A DNA stretch of 64,000 nt from Clostridia bacterium (GCA_017416185.1 JAFQDF010000033.1:62001-126000), one strand, 5' to 3'. Shown: positions 36,501 through 45,741, numbered from the stretch's first letter. Notes: generated by a model not told the origin, from the sequence alone. Numbers and translations are program-made.

Positions 36501-38110
36501 CCGTAAGGCTCACCTTCAGCGGGAGCTACTTCGGGGTCAACGTCAACAAGGAACTCACCGTCTTCGAAGTCGTAAGCAATCTCAGATGCTTTACCGAAAC
36601 GGATCTCAGCAGTAACCGCTTTATCTGTCTGTCCGCAGATAACTGCTGTAACGGTACCGCCGGTCAGACCTGTGCTTTCATCGCATGCGGTAAACATATC
36701 ACCATTGATTGTACCAAGATTTTCATCAGACAGAGTATAAACTATATCTTCATCTTCATATGCAACGGTATTGAAACCATCGTTAGTTGTTACTTCTATG
36801 GGAAGAGCTATAGAATCACCATATCCGATAACAATTGTATCTGTCTTGAAAGAAATATCGGGAAGTACTATTGTGATTGAAGCTTCTCCAACCACATTAC
36901 CGTTATATACCATTTGAGCGGTAACTTTACCTTCCTTACCATTGGATGTAAATATGCCATTTTCGATAGTACCAAAGGATTCGTCAACCAGCTGCCACTC
37001 TACATCTTCGGGAATATCTGCGGTTGTACCAACAGCATCAGTACCTACAGCATTAAATACAACGTTAGAACCGGGTGTATAGTATTCGCTATCTGTGGTT
37101 ATATGAGCACGAACAAACTCACCATTTGCGGGAGCAGTAGAAATAAAAAGAATACCGGAAGTGGTAGGACGTTCCGAACCGTCGGAGGGAGAGTTGTTAA
37201 CCTTAAGCTCCTCACCGGGACGCTGTGAAAGGAAGGTAGATGTTCCGCCACCGTCACAGTTAACAGCATAGGAGCAGCCCAGATCAGCCATAACCTCAGC
37301 CAGCTCCTTCAGATTCATACCTTCAGAATAGGGGGTCTGACGACCATCATTTTCCATAATTACAACAGTACCATCGTCCTTGATACCTACGACAGAACGG
37401 GGTGCGGAGCTGGTGGCATAGTCACCGGTCGCACTAACCACACCATTCTTAAGAATATAACCGCTGGAACAAGGGATGACCTGATCTTCCCAACCGTCGA
37501 GATCAGCGGCGGATGTGATCTGAGGCATCTCAACCTTAGGGATATCATCAGGTCTGGGATTGCCGTTTTCGTCAAAATCCTTGTTAATAACAAGAACGGA
37601 CGGGAAGCCTACCTTACCATAGGTATATCCACAATTTGCGGGGTCAAAAAGAATCTCTGCATCGAGCATAATGAAGCCGAGAGGTTCACCTACACGATCT
37701 GCAGAATAACCGGTATACCAGCTAAGTGTGGTGTTCATAGCACCTACAACGTTGCCGTAGCCGTTTGCCTCAGCATACGCTGCCTGCTCGGACATAGTTC
37801 CGGTCTTGTAGTCACCATACTTAGGCACCATGCCGTTATAGCTGTTGATAACCTTAACGTATTCGTTATTAAGGTCAGCTTCCATAACATGAATGACCTG
37901 ACGGTAAGTTCCGGCATCGTTATTTAATACGATCTCGGATTCAGAAATACCGGGAGCTATTTCCCAGTCTTTCTTGCTGATGAGTTTGTAGTATCCGTCG
38001 TCGCTGATATCAAAATCAACGGCTGCAAAGAGCTGCAGGGGCATTATGCCGACAAGCATAAGTGCCACAAGCATACAGGACACTACACGTTTGAAAGAAG
38101 TGTTTTGCAT
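33503..38110 (-). CDS. Secreted phosphodiester glycosidase (NAGPA)-domain protein with wall-binding repeats
   Basis: 1535 residues from ATG 38110 (GGAGG eight bases upstream). A signal peptide ends near LQLFAA. A NAGPA/DUF2233 domain at about 40-330 shows AMNTTLSWY, APRSVVGIKDDGTVVIM and NCDGGGTSTFL ... SDGSERPTTSG. NAGPA domains cleave sugar-phosphodiester links. Ig-like domains, a carbohydrate-binding-like domain (about 520-740), a zinc-ribbon-like segment and about 500 residues of aromatic GW/YYF choline-binding-like repeats follow. The last two repeats (about 80 residues each, GLVGDYYYIDGV and GLVGDHYYINGV) are nearly identical. It probably sits on the wall polymer and modifies polysaccharide. 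It lies 28 bp after licD. Confidence 0.85.
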   Translation of the reverse strand: MQNTSFKRVVSCMLVALMLVGIMPLQLFAAVDFDISDDGYYKLISKKDWEIAPGISESEIVLNNDAGTYRQVIHVMEADLNNEYVKVINSYNGMVPKYGDYKTGTMSEQAAYAEANGYGNVVGAMNTTLSWYTGYSADRVGEPLGFIMLDAEILFDPANCGYTYGKVGFPSVLVINKDFDENGNPRPDDIPKVEMPQITSAADLDGWEDQVIPCSSGYILKNGVVSATGDYATSSAPRSVVGIKDDGTVVIMENDGRQTPYSEGMNLKELAEVMADLGCSYAVNCDGGGTSTFLSQRPGEELKVNNSPSDGSERPTTSGILFISTAPANGEFVRAHITTDSEYYTPGSNVVFNAVGTDAVGTTADIPEDVEWQLVDESFGTIENGIFTSNGKEGKVTAQMVYNGNVVGEASITIVLPDISFKTDTIVIGYGDSIALPIEVTTNDGFNTVAYEDEDIVYTLSDENLGTINGDMFTACDESTGLTGGTVTAVICGQTDKAVTAEIRFGKASEIAYDFEDGEFLVDVDPEVAPAEGEPYGWFIRDTRANGHFAYRFFGKKNYTPVGMDIPAQVYLVDRDSGMVRNGNYAMGVDIDWTNVTASCHGQMDLFLPESLDLTDATKIGFWMYIPAELVTASMNVNAGFRTTDGGSARVDHQLTAYLASNTGIDNGGWYYFSWDVLDTYSTFEYIQINSHYTAGTGSYNYYQDVTYYIDDITVDYSDATIDRENPYFTSMTIADDYTNGVEVDGQTITTNTIDLMAQAYENTTKTNATGLNRNSVKLYVDGVQSTAAIFTAVNGTIAVSDLYLNDGVHTLVMEISDNQGNVGNIVRKLVVNTDKSAVRLEVPAATGLIPTGSIYWLNLVADNLADVDSVTTTINLDYVNDWELEGMEVAYGFEAEYYINNHNDAVITFTRTGTEIADTTVLAKLPVRIWMAKGWMDDSGIRKDYISNDPAKQDKYYILTPHAMWYSDGTRDYRLVVGAEAGVVTYTDGTTETFSANETVLQTEMNRYYTNANRQNKWSFHICTPGEAESKAPTCTETGYANRVFCTACACGSVENLGAECDTHNGCGSVIDWGTTVPATGHIYTVVEGVLACACGATYTKNGLVTFGDTSYYVVAGNLVSGWQLIEDEWYYFDTTTYANVATYNNGYVTFEFEATGKLISGQWYHTSSGSRYYYGPTYYTGRYGAARWYEIDGKQYCFPVDGYCYKGIRFVDDDNNEQYEWYDFGTDGAMISTYTQDGPFTVDGKLYYVVDGLSSVGLRKIDGAYYYFTSGNYRCAVSNTTRNCDIVYCDLPAGTYTFGADGKMVDKALQTVDGVLYYFELGNISTAVDSYEIDGVSYVVDETGKVLYSGLYTDAFGVENYYKDGVTATRNGLVGDYYYIDGVRVGAYYGLVEHEGDFYYVNDGGKIIKNIRKYVNKTNGLTFADGTPVPQAYYDFDADGKMVIEADEPDTPDTPVLNGLVGDHYYINGVMVGNYYGLVEHEGNFYYVNDNAKIIKDVRKYVNKTNGLTFADGTPVPQAYFEFDEDGKMIIEK

Positions 38111-38138
38111 GTGGTTTTCCTCCATATAAAAATTTTTA

Positions 38139-38987
38139 TTATATAAACCGCTTAGCGGATTTATATTCTTGTTTGATGTACTCGGTATAAGACTTTTGGG
38201 TGTCGCACACCTCATACACATGATGACTGATCTGCTTTTCCTTGGAAAGCTCAGCTCTCCAGTCACCATACTTTTGGGTTAAGTATTCATCATATTTTTG
38301 CGGTATACGAACGTTGAGTCCTTCAAACTCTGCCCAGATTCCTTCACCATATTGTTCACGTGGTGCATATTCCAGCTCGCCCTGCCAATTTCCGTGATTG
38401 CACCATATTTCGGATTTCTCCAGCTGCCATCGGGATAAATAATTTGTCAGCTTCTCTGCGGTAGCATTGGTTTTTCGATGAAATCCAAACAATCGAAAAA
38501 CCGATAAAAGCGCCTTTGTTAATGCTTTTTGCTCGTTATTATTTTTACATGATGAAATCATCAACAGTTTCAACAGTTTCTTTTTCTTTTCAAAACGCTT
38601 TATCATCCCGTGTTCGGACGGATATCCGTCAAGAGGAAATATGTCAATGTATATACCATGATTAATAGGCAAATCTGCAGTAGGGGTTTCTATAAACGCT
38701 GTTCTTGAATCTCTAAGCTTAGAATATATTGTAGGAAAGGCCGGGTCTGTTTTGTAATTCTGCAAAAAATAATACTCGGGCAACATTTTCTGCGCATTTT
38801 CACAGAAGATCTCATAATCTCTACGGGGTAACGCTATATCAATATCATCATCCCACGGAACAAATCCCTTATATTTCACAGCACCTATAACAGATCCGCA
38901 TACCATATAATAGACAAGTCCCAACTCATCGCATATGCCAAGTACTTGCTTGAGCATATTCAATTCAATTTCTTGTACCTCTGTCAT
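38139..38987 (-). CDS. LicD-family phosphotransferase
   Basis: 282 residues with the nucleotidyltransferase-fold LicD pattern: LLVYYMVCGS-like start (GLVYYMVCGSVIGAVKYKG), FVPWDDDIDIAL with the metal-binding aspartates, and GIYIDIFPLDGYP. LicD proteins transfer phosphocholine or other polyol phosphates from CDP-carriers to glycans. No choline kinase or cytidylyltransferase gene is in the operon, so the group transferred is open. Choline-binding-like repeats in the next gene product suggest phosphocholine; this is inference. Overlaps the upstream glycosyltransferase by 23 bp. Confidence 0.88.
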   Translation of the reverse strand: MTEVQEIELNMLKQVLGICDELGLVYYMVCGSVIGAVKYKGFVPWDDDIDIALPRRDYEIFCENAQKMLPEYYFLQNYKTDPAFPTIYSKLRDSRTAFIETPTADLPINHGIYIDIFPLDGYPSEHGMIKRFEKKKKLLKLLMISSCKNNNEQKALTKALLSVFRLFGFHRKTNATAEKLTNYLSRWQLEKSEIWCNHGNWQGELEYAPREQYGEGIWAEFEGLNVRIPQKYDEYLTQKYGDWRAELSKEKQISHHVYEVCDTQKSYTEYIKQEYKSAKRFI

Positions 38988-40167
38988 ATACCCTCCTATA
39001 CAGGTCTATATACTCTGCATATCTGTCATCCTTGTTAAATGAACGCGCTCTTTTAAGACAGTCTTCTGAAAAACTATACTTTTCTGAACAAAAATACTCT
39101 ATAGTATCAACGAGTGTGGGAATACTATCAATCACTCTGCCGCAAGTATCGTCTATAATCTCCTTGCTACCACCAACATCATAGGTAATCACAGGAGTTC
39201 CGCAAGCGAGTGCTTCCATATTAACAGTAGGATAATTTTCTTCTCTCGATGCATTAATCACCACATCTGCTGCAGTATATAGCTGTGCAAGTTCCTGTTG
39301 ATTCTGTGTGCGATTGATAGATATAATATCCCGAGGTAGCATCTTCTCCGTCATATAATCGGTTCCGACCAACACTATCTGATATTCAGAGGAATCCAAT
39401 TTTGCGGCGAGCTCCACGAATCTGTCCAGCCCTTTGCGGTAACCCCAATCGAAAGCAACCCCAAGAAGCATCTTTTTGTCTATTGGAATACTATATTTAT
39501 CCTTTATACACGATTCGATAGGTCTGAATGTTTTAAGATCTATTCCATTGTTGATAATTTCAATGGGACAACCACCAAGAAATGACTTTCTTACATAAGA
39601 GGCCAACCACGCCGAAGGAGTAACTACTGTCAGATCTACAGCGCAAAACAACGTCTTTTTCTTTTGATATAGGTATCGGCTTCTATCAAAGAAGAAGCTA
39701 TGATCGCGACGTTGAGGACATCTTTCACATCCGGATTTCCATTTATCGCATTTTGCTATGGTGAAATGAGGGCAGTATGCGGTAAACGCCCAACAATCGT
39801 GAAATGTCCATACAACCTTAATTTTTTTAGTTTTGAAATACTCAAATAACATTTTCAGGTTACAGTCATGACCGTGTATATTATGTAGATGAACTATATC
39901 AGGATTAAACATCTCCAGCTCTGCAATCATCTTTTGGGTAGAAGATATAGAATTGAATCCATAATTCCCAAGCAATCGGGATTTTATTGCTTGATATCTT
40001 ATATATTTTTTGTCGGCACATTTAATTGAATATTCATAATCGCTGTTTTCCGAGCAATAGAGTATCCTATTATCTATCCCATTATCAGTTAAGCAGACAC
40101 TTATTTCCTTACATATTTTCCCCGTGCTGCCTACACCACATACGGAATTTATCTGAACTACCTTCAT
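38965..40167 (-). CDS. Glycosyltransferase family 4
   Basis: 400 residues from ATG 40167, chosen because GGAG lies six bases before it; a TTG four codons earlier contains that site. N-terminal VVQINSVCGVGSTGKICKEI and HLHNIHGHDC. WTFHDCWAFTAYCPHF and the cysteine-rich CDKWKSGCERCPQ are typical of a subgroup found in capsule loci (WcaC/EpsF-like). The donor site is ASREENYPTVNMEALACGTPV. It acts in the cytoplasm on the lipid-linked repeat unit. It starts 2 bp after the Wzy stop. Confidence 0.88.
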   Translation of the reverse strand: MKVVQINSVCGVGSTGKICKEISVCLTDNGIDNRILYCSENSDYEYSIKCADKKYIRYQAIKSRLLGNYGFNSISSTQKMIAELEMFNPDIVHLHNIHGHDCNLKMLFEYFKTKKIKVVWTFHDCWAFTAYCPHFTIAKCDKWKSGCERCPQRRDHSFFFDRSRYLYQKKKTLFCAVDLTVVTPSAWLASYVRKSFLGGCPIEIINNGIDLKTFRPIESCIKDKYSIPIDKKMLLGVAFDWGYRKGLDRFVELAAKLDSSEYQIVLVGTDYMTEKMLPRDIISINRTQNQQELAQLYTAADVVINASREENYPTVNMEALACGTPVITYDVGGSKEIIDDTCGRVIDSIPTLVDTIEYFCSEKYSFSEDCLKRARSFNKDDRYAEYIDLYRRVYDRGTRN

Positions 40168-40169
40168 TC

Positions 40170-41216
40170 TTATCTCCAAAAAAACACATACGGGTAAATA
40201 TTGAGGCTTCCCCCATGAATGAGATTGTAATAAAAGTACAATACAAAAAAGGCAGATATACCTAACACCGCAGTGTCAATTATATGTTTTAAGGCCGGCT
40301 TTCTGTTTATTGCAATCTTCGGCATTAAAACAGGTATAAAAATGAGATAATAATAATTTAATCTCATTGCCAAAGGATTAACTGATGCAAAACATTGCAA
40401 GCACACGCTTAACAGAAGCAAATTTCGTAATGCTTTGGTATCTTTATCAAGTGATTCTTCAACCGGAACTATATAGCAAAAAATAACAAACACGACCAGT
40501 AACATTAGTACGGTATATGCTCCTGTCTGCTCTATTTCTCCAACGTACATATCACTGATAAATTTAACAAGAAAAGAAAAGATCTGTTCGTTAAATATTA
40601 AAACAACGCCTATAAATGGAACAGCAAACCATATTCTGCGTCCGGTTATGTTTACATTACACATAGGATACATCGGCAAAAGAATAAACGCCGATCTGTG
40701 AAACATAAAGGCCAAGAAAACCATCAATAAGAACATAATCGGTCTTTTGTTCCTTGAATAATTAAAAGCCGGTATGGCAAAAGCCATTGCGATAATTTGA
40801 CGCATTCCTGAAAAATACATAGAAAAGGGAGAAACCGCCAAGAAAAGGGCAATTGTCAGGATAGGAATTTCACTTTCTTTTTTATAAAAATCCCATATAG
40901 GAAATATGGCAAAGGAAGAGACCAATAATAAGAACCATCTGAAATTTACAGATAATCCTGATAATATCTTTTGAAGTATCAAATACCCATGTTCCCATTC
41001 TGCATCAAGTATAAATATTTTATTCCAGCTCATATTTCGAGCTGCATCATAATAAGCCTTGTAACCATATGTATCATTGCCGATATTCAAATCTCGACAT
41101 ACCAATAAAAACAGAAATATCAAATAAAATACTGTTATTACAAGGATGTTACATTTCTTTTTTTCGGTTTTATTATTAAACGCCAAACCTGTCAATAAAG
41201 GAAAACAGACCAGCAT
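40170..41216 (-). CDS. Polysaccharide polymerase, Wzy/EpsG-like membrane protein
   Basis: 348 residues from ATG 41216. The frame is open back to 41339 across the end of the previous gene, but no good start is seen there, so the start is uncertain. About ten hydrophobic helices are present. The motif CRDLNIGNDTYGY after the first helices and SGMRQIIAMAF match the EpsG/Wzy group, which joins repeat units on the outer face of the membrane. It sits in the middle of the glycosyltransferase run, 11 bp after GT2. Confidence 0.85.
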   Translation of the reverse strand: MLVCFPLLTGLAFNNKTEKKKCNILVITVFYLIFLFLLVCRDLNIGNDTYGYKAYYDAARNMSWNKIFILDAEWEHGYLILQKILSGLSVNFRWFLLLVSSFAIFPIWDFYKKESEIPILTIALFLAVSPFSMYFSGMRQIIAMAFAIPAFNYSRNKRPIMFLLMVFLAFMFHRSAFILLPMYPMCNVNITGRRIWFAVPFIGVVLIFNEQIFSFLVKFISDMYVGEIEQTGAYTVLMLLVVFVIFCYIVPVEESLDKDTKALRNLLLLSVCLQCFASVNPLAMRLNYYYLIFIPVLMPKIAINRKPALKHIIDTAVLGISAFFVLYFYYNLIHGGSLNIYPYVFFWR

Positions 41217-41227
41217 CAGATACGGAA

Positions 41228-42196
41228 TTATAGCAACACACCCCTTAACTTTACCTTTACCCTCTTGAAAATTGCATAATATATTTTTCGGAATATAGGT
41301 CTTATTCTGCCATATAATCCAATCATCTGTAATTTCCAAATTTCATATAAACCAAACAGCTTACAGTTTTTTCCTCGCGCAATACATTCTTTTACCACAG
41401 ATGGATTATCGTAGATAGCGTTATACTTTGCAAAATAATACAGAATGTTTTGCTGATCATTACTGATTCTACATATATCATTCATCACCGCTGCGCCAAG
41501 TTTTTCACAATCACTGTGGAACAGGTCCCTTCTTGTATTGGTTAACTGTGCGTTATGTACTCGCGATTGTACATCCTTATTTACAATACACTTCAATTTG
41601 TAACCTTTGAGAAATATCCTAATCCACATCAAAAAATCCTGACAATAACGCAATTCCTCGTCAAACAACCCACTATCATCAAAAGCTTTCTTAGGAATCA
41701 ATAAAGCGCAACCGTTAAAACACCCTTGCTGTAACAAAGCAATAAGTGCCTCTCGATGATTCAAATCCTTTTCCTCTTGAAAACGGTATTTATCCCGAAC
41801 ATCTTCAAGTCTTTCTGACTTGGAGTTAATAAGATACCTTCCGCACATAACCACTGTATCATCGCACGCATATGACATTTGATGTGCTATTTTATTTGGA
41901 CCGTATACGTCATCATGGGACAGCCAAGAAAAATACTCTCCCTTCATATTGCGTATACCTTCATTAAGTGCAGTGGAAACCCCGCCGTTTTCTTTAAGTA
42001 TGTATCTTATTTTATCGCCGTAGGAACGAGCAACACGGTCGGTTTCTCCGTCGTCTCTCGATCCGTCGTTCACAACGATGATCTCACAGTTTTTATATGT
42101 CTGTGCAAGGGCGCTGTCTATTGCCTCACGCATATAGTTTGCACCATTATACACTGGGATTATTATTGATACTAACGGCATATTAATGTCTGACAT
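41228..42196 (-). CDS. Glycosyltransferase family 2
   Basis: 322 residues, GT-A type. SIIIPVYNGANYMREAIDSA, IIVVNDGSRDDGETD, GGVSTALNEGI and the DxD-like LSHDDVYGP. The last 80 residues have no clear domain. Sugar specificity is unknown. It precedes the Wzy-like gene and follows a GT4 gene with a 9-bp gap. Confidence 0.92.
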   Translation of the reverse strand: MSDINMPLVSIIIPVYNGANYMREAIDSALAQTYKNCEIIVVNDGSRDDGETDRVARSYGDKIRYILKENGGVSTALNEGIRNMKGEYFSWLSHDDVYGPNKIAHQMSYACDDTVVMCGRYLINSKSERLEDVRDKYRFQEEKDLNHREALIALLQQGCFNGCALLIPKKAFDDSGLFDEELRYCQDFLMWIRIFLKGYKLKCIVNKDVQSRVHNAQLTNTRRDLFHSDCEKLGAAVMNDICRISNDQQNILYYFAKYNAIYDNPSVVKECIARGKNCKLFGLYEIWKLQMIGLYGRIRPIFRKIYYAIFKRVKVKLRGVLL

Positions 42197-42205
42197 ATCT
42201 CTTCT

Positions 42206-43333
42206 TTATTCCTCAAAATAAATTCTGACCAGTTCTTTTTTTACTTCATTACAGGTATATTGAAATGCAATTTCCATACCCTTCGATCTCATTTCGCGAC
42301 AAATTTCTTCATTATCCAAAAGATACATGATTTTCTTCGACAAAGAATCCGTATCGTTTTGATCAATAAGAACACCGTTTACTTCATTTTGTATTAGTTC
42401 TCTGTGCCCCCTATTATAAGTTGCTATAACCGCATTCCCGCTCAACATAGCTTCAACAATATTGAGGGGAAGGCCTTCTCTTTTACTACACGACACTGCA
42501 ATATCACTTGCCTTTTGATACTCCTCAAGATTGGTAACATACCCGATCAGCTTTACGTTGTTCTCAAGCTCAAGGCTCTTAATAAGGTTCTCGAGGTTTT
42601 CCCTTTCGGGTCCATTACCTGCAAGAAGTAATACTACTGAAGGAAATTCTTCCACCACCATTTTCATTGCTTTTATGGCTATGCTCTGGTTCTTGTTAGG
42701 TAAAAGCTCTCCAACGCAGATAATATATCTATTATCTGTTTTCAAACCAAGCTTTTCTTTAATTGCTACTTGTTCGGCTGCGGATACGGGATAATATCTC
42801 TTCGGGTCTACTCCCACGCCGTAAATATGCTCTACCTTGCAGGAAAATCTTTCCTTTGCCAGGATATAATCTTCCTTGTTTATTGTAATCAATATGTCCG
42901 TCTTACGAGCAAAGAGCTTTTCGATGGGGTAATATATTATCCAGTTAAGCTTTGCCGCTCCATTGTAAAAATGGAAACCGTGAGCAGTATATATGACCTT
43001 GCAACCTTTTTTTCTTGCTTTTTTTGCAGCAAGACGGGTAACTATGCCGCCCATAGGTGTATTGCAGTGAATAATATCGTAATTTTCTTCGCTTATTATT
43101 TTCTTAAGCTGTTTGTACGCCTTGATATTATCCGTACTTTTTGGAGAACGGGAAAAGGGAATGTCATAGACCTTGTCAACAAAATCCAGCTTGAGACCGT
43201 TTTTCTCGGCAAGATTGTTTCTTGCAGCCACGTGTATCTCAACGTCACCCTGTTCTCTCAGCATCTCGACCAGAGGCTTGTGAAACTGACATATATGGCT
43301 TTGTACAGTTGCCGTCAGTAAAACCTTACGCAT
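42206..43333 (-). CDS. Glycosyltransferase family 4 (EpsD-like)
   Basis: 375 residues from ATG 43333, with AAGGA eight bases upstream. It overlaps the dehydrogenase gene by 8 bp. Start motif VLLTATVQSHICQFHKPLVEM, then IIHCNTPMGGIVTRLAA, VIYTAHGFHFYNGA and the donor site SCSKREGLPLNIVEAMLSG. These match the EpsD/CapM-type transferases that often add the second sugar after the priming step. Activity is cytoplasmic at the membrane. Confidence 0.9.
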   Translation of the reverse strand: MRKVLLTATVQSHICQFHKPLVEMLREQGDVEIHVAARNNLAEKNGLKLDFVDKVYDIPFSRSPKSTDNIKAYKQLKKIISEENYDIIHCNTPMGGIVTRLAAKKARKKGCKVIYTAHGFHFYNGAAKLNWIIYYPIEKLFARKTDILITINKEDYILAKERFSCKVEHIYGVGVDPKRYYPVSAAEQVAIKEKLGLKTDNRYIICVGELLPNKNQSIAIKAMKMVVEEFPSVVLLLAGNGPERENLENLIKSLELENNVKLIGYVTNLEEYQKASDIAVSCSKREGLPLNIVEAMLSGNAVIATYNRGHRELIQNEVNGVLIDQNDTDSLSKKIMYLLDNEEICREMRSKGMEIAFQYTCNEVKKELVRIYFEE

Positions 43334-44228
43334 TTTCAAATTCCTTAAAATTATTTATTATCAAAGTGTTTAATCTGTAGCTGTTATTCTCCCCAACAAA
43401 GCTGTTATGGGGAGTTACGATTACATTTTCCATATTCCAAAGAGGGCTGTCAGCCGATAACGGTTCCTCTTCAAAAACGTCAAGCACCGCACCGTACAGA
43501 CGGGGCAGTTCCTTTATAAGTGCCTCGGTGTCAACAACACCGCCCCTTGCTATATTGACAAGCACCGCAGAATCCTTGAGCAGTGCCAGTCTTTCTGAAT
43601 TTATAATATGACAGGTCTCTTCGGTCAAGGGAAGTGTCAAAACCAACACATCACATTCCGATATGACCGGGTTAAGCTCGTCAAGTGAGCATATTTTTAC
43701 ATAATTTTCATCCTCGCGGGGGTAAAGGTCAACACCCACTACTCTCGTTCCGAATGCCTTGAATCGCTTGGCACACTCGGTGCCTACGCTGCCGCAGCCT
43801 AAGATACAGACTGTTTTTCCATTCAGCTCTCTGAGTCCTCTGTTTTTTATCCAGCTTTGGTTTTTTTGGTTATCCCAAAAGAAACGGGATTGCTTGTAAA
43901 GCTCCAGCACTCCGGCAACGGCAAACTCTGCCATAGGGATACTGTATACCCCTCCGGCATTGAATATGCGTATACCCTTGTCACGGATATACTCCAGATC
44001 AACACGGTCATAGCCTGCACTTGTAAGCTGTATGTATTTTAAATTTTTGAATTCTTCTATCTGATGATGCAGGAACAGACCGTTACAGATGACCGCCTCA
44101 TAACACCCGGCGGCATCGGGAAGGGCATCCTTTTCGTTCTGAAGAAGATCGACCCTGTGTCCCATGTCGGTCAGTATTTCCGCACACTCTCTGTGCGCCT
44201 GTAATGCTCCCGTTATCAAAAACCTCAT
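43326..44228 (-). CDS. D-isomer-specific 2-hydroxyacid dehydrogenase
   Basis: 300 residues. The NAD-binding Rossmann motif is VCILGCGSVGTECAKRF, followed by NIARGGVVDTEAL with the catalytic Arg, then the Glu in FEEEPLSADSPLW and the His in VIVTPHNSF. It would reduce a 2-keto acid or oxidise a D-2-hydroxy acid. Next to an HpcH/HpaI aldolase, which makes such keto acids, it could supply an acidic ether or lactate-like substituent of the polysaccharide. That pairing is inference. Confidence 0.88.
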   Translation of the reverse strand: MRFLITGALQAHRECAEILTDMGHRVDLLQNEKDALPDAAGCYEAVICNGLFLHHQIEEFKNLKYIQLTSAGYDRVDLEYIRDKGIRIFNAGGVYSIPMAEFAVAGVLELYKQSRFFWDNQKNQSWIKNRGLRELNGKTVCILGCGSVGTECAKRFKAFGTRVVGVDLYPREDENYVKICSLDELNPVISECDVLVLTLPLTEETCHIINSERLALLKDSAVLVNIARGGVVDTEALIKELPRLYGAVLDVFEEEPLSADSPLWNMENVIVTPHNSFVGENNSYRLNTLIINNFKEFENA

Positions 44229-44247
44229 TTACAAATACCTTAATCGT

Positions 44248-45084
44248 CTATGCGATATCCCTTGCTATACGGGTTATAATTTCAGCTGTCCGAAGTTTAT
44301 TATTTTCCCATTCCTCGGGATGTGACTCGCAGTATGCCTCGTAATCTCTTATTTCGCGTAAACCTTCATCAAAGATACGCTTTATATGCTCTGTATCCGT
44401 AACTATGTCACAGTTACAGAAACTTCTCGACAGTATGGCTCTTTGTGAGCCCAAGCGGTAATGCTCCATTATTACATGCTCGCAGGGCAACATTCCCTTT
44501 CCGAGTGCCGCAATACCGCCGAAGCCGTAGGTTATACCCTTATCTCTGCATTTGCGGCAGATATTCTCCACCGTACCGTCTGCAAGTAGCTCGAACATGA
44601 ATTTTTTACCCAACGCAAGACTCATATCATTAAGTCCTATGTGTATCTCGTCGATTCCGTCAATTTCAAGTATCTCATCAAGACACTCCGCCGCCTCGGG
44701 AGTTTCCACAAGCAAAAACACAGTTGCTCTGCCTGCAACGATTCCCACAAAGCGCCTGACCTCATCTGCCGTTTTGAAATATGGCAGCATGACTACGTCC
44801 GCACCTGCCCTGATAACGGCATCTATCTCCTCCTCGCTTGAGGAGTATTCCTCTGTTGCATCGTGGATGGGATTGACACGGACCATAAGTTCGCTTTTGT
44901 CAAGATGCTTTCTCAGTTCAGCCACGTCGGAGACGGTATGACGGCATTGAACCGTATTCATTCCGCCCTGTCTTAGCTGCTTGCCGATATATTCCATATC
45001 CACAAATATCCTATCCACTCCCGCAGCCTGTGCTATACAGGCTATCTCGGGACGGTTGGTTATATACATTAATTTTAATGACAT
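44248..45084 (-). CDS. HpcH/HpaI-family aldolase
   Basis: 278 residues with the TIM-barrel pattern of 2-keto-3-deoxy-acid/citramalyl-type lyases: GVDRIFVDMEYIGK, ADVVMLPYFKTADEV, VFLLVETPEAAEC and IHIGLNDMSLALG. The family cleaves or forms carbon bonds with pyruvate-like units using a metal. It is second in the sugar part of the operon, 6 bp after the priming transferase. With the neighbouring dehydrogenase it probably makes a special building block; the exact compound cannot be told. Confidence 0.85.
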   Translation of the reverse strand: MSLKLMYITNRPEIACIAQAAGVDRIFVDMEYIGKQLRQGGMNTVQCRHTVSDVAELRKHLDKSELMVRVNPIHDATEEYSSSEEEIDAVIRAGADVVMLPYFKTADEVRRFVGIVAGRATVFLLVETPEAAECLDEILEIDGIDEIHIGLNDMSLALGKKFMFELLADGTVENICRKCRDKGITYGFGGIAALGKGMLPCEHVIMEHYRLGSQRAILSRSFCNCDIVTDTEHIKRIFDEGLREIRDYEAYCESHPEEWENNKLRTAEIITRIARDIA

Positions 45085-45090
45085 AGCTAT

Positions 45091-45741
45091 CTACTTTAAC
45101 ACTTCGTCTTTGTTATCAGAAACCGATTCGGTACTGTCTTTTTTCACCGTTGCACCAACGTTTTCGTTATCGGCGTTTGAAAAGACCTTGAAGAACGTAA
45201 GGAAAAATATTTTGATATCCAGCCACATAGTCATATGGTCAACATACCAGACGTTCATCTTTATTCTTTCGTTCCATTCAACGCATTTTCGTCCGTGAAT
45301 CTGCGCCCAACCTGTGATTCCCGGTCTTACCTCAAACATTCTGAACTGCTCTTCGGTATACTCTTCTACAGCCCAGGGATGATATGTAAGGGGAGGACGG
45401 GGCCCGACGAAGCTCATATCGCCCTTCAGTATATTCAAAAGCTGCGGAAGTTCGTCGATACTGGTGGCACGTATGATCTTACCCACGCGGGTAACGCGGG
45501 AATCATTTTTCCCTGAATATACACCCGAGCCGCTATGCTCCGAATTGATTTTCATACTGCGGAATTTGTATATTTCAAATACCTTTCCGTCCCTGCCGAC
45601 CCTTTTCTGCTTGAATATAACAGGTCCGGGAGAATCTATCTTGATGATCAAAGCCACGATCAACATCGGAATTGCCAAAATGACAGTTGCAATACCTGAC
45701 AACAGCAGGTCTAACACTCTTTTGATAAATTTCTTATACAC
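45091..45741 (-). CDS. Priming sugar transferase (undecaprenyl-phosphate sugar phosphotransferase)
   Basis: 216 residues from GTG 45741, chosen because AGGAG lies eight bases upstream; the frame is open to ATG 45774. One N-terminal helix (LLLSGIATVILAIPMLIVALII) is followed by the PGT core: SPGPVIFKQKRVGRDGK, YKFRSM, TSIDELPQLLNILKGDMS, VGPRPP and RPGITGWAQIHGR. It loads the first sugar-1-phosphate on undecaprenyl phosphate and so commits the pathway. This first sugar gene of the operon lies 158 bp after the helicase stop. Confidence 0.94.
   Translation of the reverse strand: MYKKFIKRVLDLLLSGIATVILAIPMLIVALIIKIDSPGPVIFKQKRVGRDGKVFEIYKFRSMKINSEHSGSGVYSGKNDSRVTRVGKIIRATSIDELPQLLNILKGDMSFVGPRPPLTYHPWAVEEYTEEQFRMFEVRPGITGWAQIHGRKCVEWNERIKMNVWYVDHMTMWLDIKIFFLTFFKVFSNADNENVGATVKKDSTESVSDNKDEVLK

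Noticed and set aside
35681..36880. Long plus-strand open frame opposite the NAGPA surface protein
   Set aside because: Antisense to a clear secreted protein; its cysteine- and isoleucine-rich composition is an artefact of the opposite frame.
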